Assembly: GCA_028279725.1 (NCBI GenBank)
Contig: JANQNE010000011.1
Span: 151,872-215,871, forward strand
Length of the DNA stretch: 64,000 nucleotides
Source: Candidatus Nanoarchaeia archaeon
GTDB lineage: Archaea; Nanobdellota; Nanobdellia; Woesearchaeales; JANQNE01
Direction of reading: 5' to 3'
The translations under genes and the position numbers were made by a program. Position 1 is the first letter of the stretch. Each line of letters begins with the position of its first letter. Below are positions 50,266 through 57,022 of this stretch, one piece after another. The notes below the pieces were generated by a model. The model was not told the origin of the DNA, did no database searches, and saw only the letters and a program-made list of their open reading frames with translations.

Positions 50266-50796
50266 TTATTTTAATTTTGTCTTGACAGCTCTGTCGGAGA
50301 TTATTGCAGAGTTGCCAGAAGGATCTTCTATTGTAATTTTGATTTTTTCTTTTCCCCACATTATCCTTGTTATTTTTTTGAGCAAGTTCTTTGCTTTCTT
50401 TCTTTCGTCCTTGTCGTCATCTGAATCTTTGTTTGAATCTATTATCTCTTTTACTCTTTCAAACAATCCTTCTATGTTTGTCACATAACCTTCTGCTGCA
50501 GGACCTGGAGAAATAGTTGCGATCCTTGGGATCTTTACAGTTGCTTCAGAACTTTTTATAACTCTAACATTCATGTCGTCATCTGATGAAACTTCGAATG
50601 TGTATTTTACAGGCTCTTTCTGCTCTGCTGCTTCGACATCTGCCTTGTGGTATTTGCATGTCGAACAGCTCATAGAGAAAGCGAACAGTTTTCCAAAGTA
50701 AGGAACCTCGATCTCTTCTTCCATCAAAGTTAAAGTCTTTTGACGGCACATCGGGCAAACTTCACCCTCGAGCTTGTCTACTTTGGTTTTTGCCAT
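50266..50796 (-). CDS. ZPR1-type zinc finger protein
   Basis: About 176 residues. Zinc finger EVCPMCRQKTLTLMEEEIEVPYFGKLFAFSMSCSTCKYHKADVEAAEQ followed by the ZPR1 beta domain (RVIKSSEATVKIPRIATISPGPAAEGYVTNIEGLFERVKEII). Eukaryotic ZPR1 is an eEF1A-folding chaperone; the archaeal version is a single finger-plus-domain unit, as here. ATG 50796 is chosen because the minus-strand TATA GTTTATAAAC is about 25 bases upstream; the track start is inside it. Confidence 0.9.
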   Translation of the reverse strand: MAKTKVDKLEGEVCPMCRQKTLTLMEEEIEVPYFGKLFAFSMSCSTCKYHKADVEAAEQKEPVKYTFEVSSDDDMNVRVIKSSEATVKIPRIATISPGPAAEGYVTNIEGLFERVKEIIDSNKDSDDDKDERKKAKNLLKKITRIMWGKEKIKITIEDPSGNSAIISDRAVKTKLK

Positions 50797-50850
50797 TAAC
50801 AAAACTAAAGATAAGAAGTTTATAAACTTTATTATTTTGTAAAATATGTG

Positions 50851-50949
50851 TGTGAATAGCACGTTACGCCAGATCATACGTCTGATCCTTGCGTCAGATT
50901 TATTTATATCTGAAAAAAATAAAGAAGGCTACACTTGGTGCTATTCACA
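50851..50949. ncRNA. Copy E of the repeated stem-closed intergenic element
   Basis: The longest outer stem: TGTGAATAGCAC pairs with GTGCTATTCACA over 12 bases. Inner box is CGTTACGCC on the 5' side and CTACACTTG on the 3' side, a concerted variant of the GCTTCGT/CTACGCTTG pair. Two internal hairpins occur (AGATCATACGTCTGATC and CAGATTTATTTATATCTG). Between two minus-strand genes. Confidence 0.65.
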
Positions 50950-50988
50950 TTCTAAAATATAAGAAATTTTTAAGAAATAAGAAAAAAA

Positions 50989-51411
50989 TTACTGACCTTC
51001 TGGTGAAGGTGCTTCTATCTCTTCCTTGACTTCAGCAGTCTGGGAAGTCCTGTGGATCTTTGCAAAAGAAGGTGTTACAACAATCCAGTCTTCTCCAAAT
51101 CCAGCGATGTCTCCGTCAATCGCGTCTGTTGTCTTTTTTAGCTTGTTAACAGCTCTTTTCAATTCAACAAGATCTTTGTCTTTCAAAGGCCTTATGTTGA
51201 TCAAAGGAACTGTGTAGCCTTCTCTCAGAACATCAATAATCGGCTTAACATCTTCGAAATCTTCAATAGTAAAAGGCCTTACTATAATCTTAGCATCTGG
51301 CTGAGCACCTGGTTCCTGAGAAAGTTCTACATATTCTTCAGCCTGCTCTTCTGAAACATCAACGTCATTTGACCCCTTTATCTTTTCTTTTAAGTTTGAA
51401 AATAAACCCAT
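50989..51411 (-). CDS. sepF: SepF-like cell division protein (DUF552)
   Basis: 140 residues. N-terminal amphipathic membrane-targeting helix MGLFSNLKEKIKG, an acidic linker, and the SepF fold (AKIIVRPFTIEDFEDVKPIIDVLREGYTVPLINIRPLKDKDLVELKRAVNKLKKTTDAIDGDIAGFGEDWIVVTPSFAKI). Archaeal SepF anchors FtsZ to the membrane. The start at 51411 follows GGAGGGAGCTAAG and gives the expected membrane helix; the track start is upstream. Confidence 0.92.
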   Translation of the reverse strand: MGLFSNLKEKIKGSNDVDVSEEQAEEYVELSQEPGAQPDAKIIVRPFTIEDFEDVKPIIDVLREGYTVPLINIRPLKDKDLVELKRAVNKLKKTTDAIDGDIAGFGEDWIVVTPSFAKIHRTSQTAEVKEEIEAPSPEGQ

Positions 51412-51587
51412 CTTAGCTCCCTCCATTCACTAATAAATCTAGTGTAACGGGGAGTAAACACCTATTTAAATGTTTTGTTTTTTCACTCTAGAATGGCATT
51501 AAATCAGTAGAAAGCTTTTTATATGAGATAATGAAATCAATAAGAGATTTAAGTAGTGAATAGAGTAAATAGATAAGGTGATTTATT

Positions 51588-51878
51588 ATGGGAGGAAGAA
51601 TTGGCGGATTTAGAAGAAAAACGCGACATAAGCTTCAGAAAAGTGTTAGAGAAAAAGGCAAGCTTAGCCTGAAAAAATATTTCCAGACATTTGAAGTAGG
51701 TCAGAAAGTATTGCTGAAAGGAGATTCCACTGTACAGAAAGCGATGTACAATCCTAAATTTCATGGTAAAGTTGGGATAATAAAAGGAAAAGAAGGAGTC
51801 TGTTATCAGATCAATGTAAAGGACATGAATAAAGAAAAGACATTAGTTGTCCATCCTGTACATTTGGAGAGTGCATAA
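51588..51878 (+). CDS. rpl21e: Large ribosomal subunit protein eL21
   Basis: 96 residues with the L21e pattern: GFRRKTRHKLQKSVREKGKLSLKKYFQTFEVGQKVLLKGDSTVQKAMYNPKFHGKVGIIKGKEGVCYQINVKD. First gene of the L21e-RpoF-DUF655 operon, conserved in archaea. AAGGTGATTTATT precedes the ATG. Confidence 0.96.
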   Translation: MGGRIGGFRRKTRHKLQKSVREKGKLSLKKYFQTFEVGQKVLLKGDSTVQKAMYNPKFHGKVGIIKGKEGVCYQINVKDMNKEKTLVVHPVHLESA

Positions 51879-51880
51879 AA

Positions 51881-52228
51881 ATGGCAAAACCAGAGATATT
51901 GAGCGAAGAACCTATAAGCATAGTTGAGCTTAAGGAAGAACTAGATAAGATAAAGAAGAGGGATGGTGAGCTGAACTTTAGAGCTAACAAGACTGAAGAA
52001 TATCTAGGTCAGTTTGTTACATTGTCAACAAAGAAAGCAGCAGAGATGAAAGAAAAGATAGAGAAACTTAAGATTCCAAGACTTAAGGATGAGCATGTTA
52101 TGAAGATCATTGATCTGATGCCGACAAATGTTGAAAGCCTGAAGGTTATGCTTCAGGGATATACCTTGACAGTGAGTCAGGAGAATATCAAGAAGATTGT
52201 CGGTGTAGTTGAAGAGTTTGCTAAGTAA
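51881..52228 (+). CDS. rpoF: DNA-directed RNA polymerase subunit F (Rpb4 homolog)
   Basis: 115 residues. Match to archaeal RpoF: ILSEEPISIVELKEELDKIKKRDGELNFRANKTEEYLGQF and LMPTNVESLKVMLQGYTLTVSQENIKKIVGVVEEF. RpoF forms the stalk with RpoE and binds nascent RNA. Two bases separate it from both L21e and DUF655 genes. Confidence 0.93.
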   Translation: MAKPEILSEEPISIVELKEELDKIKKRDGELNFRANKTEEYLGQFVTLSTKKAAEMKEKIEKLKIPRLKDEHVMKIIDLMPTNVESLKVMLQGYTLTVSQENIKKIVGVVEEFAK

Positions 52229-52230
52229 AA

Positions 52231-52806
52231 ATGGAAGAAGAACAAGGAATGGATGCTGGAAGAGAGGAAGTTGCAATCGTACTAGATTTTCTGCCGAACG
52301 GCTATCCATTTGATGACAGGCCTATGCACAGGAAGACAGCGATAGTGCAGGCTATGGGAAGCAAGAGATTTACTTTACTGGAGTTAGTCCCTAAGAAAGG
52401 AATTACATTACAGCCGACACAGGAAGTTTATATCGGCGAAGGGAAAAGAGAAGAGATCCACCATATAATCGGAAAGCTTCAGATAGATAAGCTTACAAGG
52501 ACAGCAAAGCAGGAATTAGAATTTGTTGTTGAAGAATTGGTGAAGAAGGATGAGAAAAGATTTGTTGATTTCTTCAATAAAGCTCAGCCTCTGACAACAA
52601 GGATGCATCAGTTAGAATTATTGCCTGGATTGGGGAAGAAGCATATGTGGGAGATAATTGAAGAGAGAAGAGATAGAGATTTTGAAAGCTTTGCTGATCT
52701 TAAGAAAAGAGTTAAGCTGATGCCTGATCCTGAGAAAGCTATTATCAAAAGGATATTGAATGAATTAGAAGGTAAGGAGAAACACAGTCTTTTTGCTGAT
52801 GTATAA
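52231..52806 (+). CDS. DUF655 family nucleic-acid-binding protein
   Basis: 191 residues. N-terminal OB-like domain (AIVLDFLPNGYPFDDRPMHRKTAIVQAMGSKRFTLLELVPKKGITLQPTQEVYIGEGKREEIHHI) and C-terminal helix-hairpin-helix (LELLPGLGKKHMWEIIEERRDRDFESFADLKKRV) are the DUF655 architecture. It is predicted to bind RNA or DNA; its conserved link to L21e and RpoF suggests a translation or transcription role. Convergent with aIF2-gamma. Confidence 0.92.
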   Translation: MEEEQGMDAGREEVAIVLDFLPNGYPFDDRPMHRKTAIVQAMGSKRFTLLELVPKKGITLQPTQEVYIGEGKREEIHHIIGKLQIDKLTRTAKQELEFVVEELVKKDEKRFVDFFNKAQPLTTRMHQLELLPGLGKKHMWEIIEERRDRDFESFADLKKRVKLMPDPEKAIIKRILNELEGKEKHSLFADV

Positions 52807-52808
52807 GA

Positions 52809-54059
52809 TTATTTTTCTAGAATTATTCCGAAACCGATCAATCTGAACCTGTTTCCAACTCTTCTTGAGATCGTAACTCTTGATCCTGGCTCTGCGCAGA
52901 CAGGAAGCTTTAGTTTGCATCTGAACTTGTTCTTTCCAAGTTCTGTAACTACTCCAACTGTTGCAGCTGAGTTTATGTTCAACATTAAAGCTTCTAATTT
53001 CTTTATCGGCTCTACTTTTAGTTCTTCGGCTGCCCCTACAACCCTGTCTAACAGATGAGTCTCTAATGTGAAGTCATACCATACTTTAGGAAGATGATCC
53101 TTGTGGCCGACAACACAGCCAGATAGTTTGTCTGATTTTACAATTGAAGGATCTAATGATGTTAACAATGCCATAGAACCTCCTGGGCCGACTTCTTCAA
53201 CTGAAGTTCCTCCTGTCTTTATGTCTGTGATCTTTGCGAATAATGGCTTGAATATCTTTTGGTTACGCTCTTCAACCTCATAGCCAGGACGGATCTCTAT
53301 CTCTTCTCCTGATTTGAATTTCCCTTGTTTTAATGAACCTCCCAGAACTCCTCCGACAATCTTAGCTATCTTTGTTCCTGGCTTGTTTATGTCGAATGAT
53401 CTTGCAACGAACATCATAGGTGTTGCTGACGGGTCTCTCGCTGGAGTTGGTATTGTCTTTTCTATAGCTTCTATCAGAACTTCTGTGTTAATGTTATGCT
53501 GGGCTGATACTGGAATTATTGGAGCATCTTTGTATTCTGTCTCTTTGATAAATTCTTTTATCTGCTTGTAATTTTTCATAGCCTGCTCTTTTTTTACTAA
53601 ATCAATCTTGTTCTGGACAATAACTAAGTTTTTTACTCCCATGATCTGCAACGCCATGATGTGTTCACGGGTTTGTGGTTGAGGACAGTTTTCGTTTGCA
53701 GCTATCATCAAGATAGCTCCGTCCATTATTGTCGCTCCTGACAGCATTGTTGCCATCAATGATTCATGTCCTGGAGCGTCGACAAAAGAAACTTTTCTCA
53801 GGATTTTTGTCTCTGATTCGCATTTAGGGCATTTATCTTTTACAGTATATCCTGCTGTGCCTCTGCATTTAGAACATTTTTTGAATACTGAATCCGCATA
53901 GCCAAGCCTTATGGTTATCCCTCTTTTCAATTCTTCAGAATGAGTGTCTGTCCATTTTCCTGACAGCCTTTCTGTCAGAGTTGTTTTTCCGTGGTCGACA
54001 TGCCCGACTAGACCGATGTTAACTTCTGGCTGTAATGTGTCTTGCTTTTTCTTGGCTAT
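52809..54059 (-). CDS. eif2g: Translation initiation factor aIF2 gamma subunit
   Basis: About 416 residues. GTPase motifs NIGLVGHVDHGKTTL, switch I RGITIRLGYAD, zinc knuckle CSKCRGTAGYTVKDKCPKC, FVDAPGHESLMATMLSGA and VQNKIDLV, followed by two beta-barrel domains. It delivers initiator Met-tRNA to the small subunit. The start is unusual: AGGTGAT-TCTT-ATA places ATA (54059) where ATG normally falls and gives IAKKKQD; in-frame GTG 54068 is inside the Shine-Dalgarno, exactly as for rpoK, where ATG is used. Its own TATA (TTTATAAATAC) is upstream. Confidence 0.93.
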   Translation of the reverse strand: MAKKKQDTLQPEVNIGLVGHVDHGKTTLTERLSGKWTDTHSEELKRGITIRLGYADSVFKKCSKCRGTAGYTVKDKCPKCESETKILRKVSFVDAPGHESLMATMLSGATIMDGAILMIAANENCPQPQTREHIMALQIMGVKNLVIVQNKIDLVKKEQAMKNYKQIKEFIKETEYKDAPIIPVSAQHNINTEVLIEAIEKTIPTPARDPSATPMMFVARSFDINKPGTKIAKIVGGVLGGSLKQGKFKSGEEIEIRPGYEVEERNQKIFKPLFAKITDIKTGGTSVEEVGPGGSMALLTSLDPSIVKSDKLSGCVVGHKDHLPKVWYDFTLETHLLDRVVGAAEELKVEPIKKLEALMLNINSAATVGVVTELGKNKFRCKLKLPVCAEPGSRVTISRRVGNRFRLIGFGIILEK

Positions 54060-54113
54060 AAGAATCACCTACGAGAAGGAAAAACTGAGTATTTATAAAG
54101 TTAATTGAAAAAA

Positions 54114-54362
54114 TTAGTGTTGAAAAAAATTAAAAGGTGTGGATGATGATTTAGCTGATGGTTTTGATTCTATCATTCCTGGATCGTCAAGCTGCATATC
54201 CTGTCCAAGAATTGTCTTTATCTGCCTGTCAATGAATTGTTTTTCTTCTGTAGTGTAAGGTTCTTGAGGAGCTGTGTTTTTTTGAACTGGACACTGATGA
54301 GTTCTTATGTAACGTAGTACAGGATATTCCTCTATCGTCTTTTCTGAAAAGTATGTTGTCAT
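54114..54362 (-). CDS. Hypothetical protein between S6e and aIF2-gamma
   Basis: 82 residues from ATG 54362 (TYFSEKTIEEYPVLRYIRTHQCPVQKNTAPQEPY), directly after the S6e gene. Polar, with a Ser/Pro-rich tail; no known family. The AAGGAATAATTCTAAG spacing supports the internal ATG rather than the upstream start in the track, which lies inside S6e. Confidence 0.6.
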   Translation of the reverse strand: MTTYFSEKTIEEYPVLRYIRTHQCPVQKNTAPQEPYTTEEKQFIDRQIKTILGQDMQLDDPGMIESKPSAKSSSTPFNFFQH

Positions 54363-54369
54363 CTTAGAA

Positions 54370-54813
54370 TTATTCCTTCTTCTCCTCTTTAGGAGCTTCT
54401 TCTGCTTTTTCTTCAGCAGGTGCTTCTTTCTTCTCTTCAAACAAAGAATCTTTGCCCTGTTTTGTGATCTTTAAGTTAATCTGAGAAATCTTATCGTGGA
54501 TAGCTTCTCCACAGACTGTCTTTTTTATGTATACATCTGACTGTACTTTTCCCCTGTTCTTTCCTCTGAAACCAGTTCCTCCAGCTGCTGTTATCCTTTT
54601 TCTAGCTCCCTGGATACCTTTTCTCATAGGAAAACCACAGTGATCAGATCCTCCAGTTACTACAAATTCATAGCCAGAAAGGTCGAAACCATCTCCTTTT
54701 ACTGCATCTCCAATCTTAAGGCCCAGAAAAGGTTTTGCTGAATCTTCCTTTACTTCCCTCTGTACAGTTTTACTGGTTTTAGGGTCTGATATTGTTAATT
54801 TAAATTCTGCCAT
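54370..54813 (-). CDS. rps6e: Small ribosomal subunit protein eS6 with charged tail
   Basis: 147 residues. S6e core: FKLTISDPKTSKTVQREVKEDSAKPFLGLKIGDAVKGDGFDLSGYEFVVTGGSDHCGFPMRKGIQGARKRITAAGGTGFRGKNRGKVQ. The C-terminal about 25 residues are Glu/Lys/Ala (APAEEKAEEAPKEEKKE), similar in composition to the S19e and L31e tails. S6e is linked to aIF2-gamma, the standard archaeal pairing. Probably leaderless. Confidence 0.95.
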   Translation of the reverse strand: MAEFKLTISDPKTSKTVQREVKEDSAKPFLGLKIGDAVKGDGFDLSGYEFVVTGGSDHCGFPMRKGIQGARKRITAAGGTGFRGKNRGKVQSDVYIKKTVCGEAIHDKISQINLKITKQGKDSLFEEKKEAPAEEKAEEAPKEEKKE

Positions 54814-54914
54814 GAATTTGGGGAAATCTGGTAGTATTTAAATGTTTTTGTATAAGTATGACGAAACTTTTATAAATAGACAAAATAAATTATAAACTGA
54901 AAAGGGGTAGAAAA

Positions 54915-56366
54915 TTGGCTAAAACAAAAGAAGAAATCATGAAGAGTCTTGGCGGGGAAGAGGTGTTTGAGTCCAGCCATCATATGAAGCTTAAATCTGG
55001 TTATCCTAAACCAATAACCCATTACAGGCTAGTCTGGGAAAGGCCAAATCTTGCTATGGAAGAAGGCTATTATTTTATCCTGAAGCAGGTGAGGAATGAC
55101 TGGGGATTTCCAGGAGATGAGATAGAGAAACTAGAAGATGTTTTTGCAGCAGCTGAAAATTCTGCTTTTTTTGGTGTTTCGCAGCAAAGATTAGGGCTGC
55201 AGCAGGATAAGGTCAGCCAGTTCTTAGCTACTATCGGAAAGATGGTAAAGGAGCTGTTTCAGCTTGTAAGAGAGATAAGAGTTTTAGATGAAAGATTAGA
55301 ATATTATGAAGACAGTTTTTTAGATGATAGGAAGAAAGCAGAGCCAGCAGAGATCACACTGAAAGGGATATTTATCGATATGGTAGAAGGGGGTGCGAAG
55401 AACCCTTCTTCTGTCTATGGGATGTCAAGAGAATTACAGTTTACAACACTTCCTGATCTTTTCTTTTCAACACACCCAAGGGTAAAAGAGGATGTTGATA
55501 AAATAGTTGATAAAGAAAGAGCAGGATTCAACAGGAAAGTTAGAGAAGTTCTGAAAAGGAAGCTTTATTCATTTTTAGTGTGGAAGAAAAAGACAAATGC
55601 TGAGCTTAGGAGCAGAAGAACATTCACGATAAAATACCTGAGGCAGCATTATGATGTTATCAAGATGTACATGAACTGGGTAAGGCCATACCTAAGGCAT
55701 ATCAAGAGATTACATATGGATGATAAGAAACTGAACAGCCCTGATATAATATCTTCATTTGAAGGGTCGATGATAGAGATCGAGTTTATGGCAAAGAAAT
55801 TTCCTGTCGATCCAAAATCAAATATCCAGAACAAGAAATATTATGCAGTTGTCATTGCACATTTTTGGTACAGGACAAGGCCTTCGTTATCTTTCCAGCA
55901 GGAAGGCTATCAAAGAGGACCATTACATGTCGGAAGGATGGAGATGGACTTAAGATCATATGTGTGGACAAAAGAACAGTGTGAAAATTATAAGAAGCTT
56001 AAGGATCAGGAAGATTTTGAGCTGTTAGAGTCTGTTAGCGGTTCTGTAAAGGCTGCAATGGAAGCGTTGGGAGATGAACTTGACAAATACCTGAAAGAAG
56101 CTGGAGAAGGATACCTGCCTGAATTTTCAGAGAAAGAAGAAAAGGAAGAGAAAAAAGGAGTTAAGAGATCTGGCCTGTTAGATCCTTTCTTAGCTCCGTT
56201 CAGGAGTTCAGCTCCTAAGAAGGCAAAGAAGAACAAGAAAAAAGAGGATAAAGAAAAATATCAAAGCTATGCTGCTGAGAAAAGCAGAGCGAAAAAAGAG
56301 GTCATGGGTGTAAACTGGGAGTGCTATAAGAACTTTAAGAAAGGACATGGATTTATAGCTTGGTGA
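54915..56366 (+). CDS. Hypothetical protein, lineage-specific
   Basis: 483 residues, TTG start after AAAGGGGTAGAAAA. Large, charged, mostly helical with aromatic patches (YRLVWERPNLAMEEGYYF, RQHYDVIKMYMNWVRPYLRHIKRLHMD) and a very basic Lys-rich C-terminus (PKKAKKNKKKEDKEKY). Not recognised; proteins of this look are common in DPANN genomes. The downstream coiled-coil gene overlaps its end, so the two probably work together. Confidence 0.55.
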   Translation: MAKTKEEIMKSLGGEEVFESSHHMKLKSGYPKPITHYRLVWERPNLAMEEGYYFILKQVRNDWGFPGDEIEKLEDVFAAAENSAFFGVSQQRLGLQQDKVSQFLATIGKMVKELFQLVREIRVLDERLEYYEDSFLDDRKKAEPAEITLKGIFIDMVEGGAKNPSSVYGMSRELQFTTLPDLFFSTHPRVKEDVDKIVDKERAGFNRKVREVLKRKLYSFLVWKKKTNAELRSRRTFTIKYLRQHYDVIKMYMNWVRPYLRHIKRLHMDDKKLNSPDIISSFEGSMIEIEFMAKKFPVDPKSNIQNKKYYAVVIAHFWYRTRPSLSFQQEGYQRGPLHVGRMEMDLRSYVWTKEQCENYKKLKDQEDFELLESVSGSVKAAMEALGDELDKYLKEAGEGYLPEFSEKEEKEEKKGVKRSGLLDPFLAPFRSSAPKKAKKNKKKEDKEKYQSYAAEKSRAKKEVMGVNWECYKNFKKGHGFIAW

Positions 56367-56368
56367 AG

Positions 56369-56968
56369 ATGGCTAAAGAAGATATTGATGAGCTTAAGAA
56401 GTTAAGTGTTGAAGAAAGGATACAAAAGCTTAAGGAGCTAGAGGATAAGAAGAAAGAAGAGATAAAGAAAGCGCATGAGCTTCTTAAGACAAGTGAAGAA
56501 GAGCTTGAAGATAAGGAGAAAGAGAAACAGCAGATACCGATTCCGCAGCTGAAGTCAGTTGATGTTACTGGATTATTTTCAAGCGAAGAAAAAGAGATAT
56601 TCAAGACAAAAAGATTTGAGAGCAGTGAAAAGAAAGAAGAAACTGATCTTGAAGAAGCTGTTTTTACAGAAGGAGAGAAATTACCTCCTGAACAGAAAGC
56701 TGATCAGGTTCAGTACAGGATACAGCTGAGCAAAGAGCCTACTCAGGAGCTTTACAGCGAGATGAAGAATCTCTATCAGGGTGTTGAGCAGAAAGGGTAT
56801 ATGAACTCTGAAGAGAAGCAGAAGATAGAAAACATCCAGTATGCGATGAACAAGAAAGTTGAGGATATTGAAAGCGGTGCTTATAATCCGAGCCAGTATG
56901 TTGCGAATACATTAGATAAGACGCAGCAGCTTGCTGAGAAGATGAAGAGTATGTATAAAGGACACTGA
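56369..56968 (+). CDS. Coiled-coil hypothetical protein
   Basis: 199 residues. A long charged coiled coil opens the protein (LSVEERIQKLKELEDKKKEEIKKAHELLKTSEEELEDKEKEK), followed by PIPQLKSVDVTGLFSSEEKEIF and a helical C-terminus (YQGVEQKGYMNSEEKQKIENIQYAMNKKVEDIE). ATG 56369 comes 3 bases after the previous stop with GGTGA before it. Function unknown; likely a partner of the 483-residue protein. Confidence 0.6.
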   Translation: MAKEDIDELKKLSVEERIQKLKELEDKKKEEIKKAHELLKTSEEELEDKEKEKQQIPIPQLKSVDVTGLFSSEEKEIFKTKRFESSEKKEETDLEEAVFTEGEKLPPEQKADQVQYRIQLSKEPTQELYSEMKNLYQGVEQKGYMNSEEKQKIENIQYAMNKKVEDIESGAYNPSQYVANTLDKTQQLAEKMKSMYKGH

Positions 56969-56970
56969 AG

Positions 56971-57009
56971 ATGATATTTAACCCCGGCAAACTTTTAAAA
57001 AAAGTTTGA
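56971..57009 (+). promoter_or_regulatory. Short leader ORF and hairpin before the split-TIM-barrel gene
   Basis: A 12-codon ORF starts ATGATATTTAAC, nearly the same as the real start ATGATATTTAAT at 57023. Inside it CAAACTTTT-AAA-AAAAGTTTG (56988-57008) makes a perfect 9-bp hairpin. This may be a small duplication of the gene start or a regulatory leader. Confidence 0.4.
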
Positions 57010-57022
57010 TCAAAAAAGAAAA

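Noticed and set aside
19151-50949. Repeated elements as miniature inverted-repeat transposons
   Set aside because: Transposon ends should be identical between copies; here the ends differ but stay complementary within each copy, and no target-site duplications are evident.
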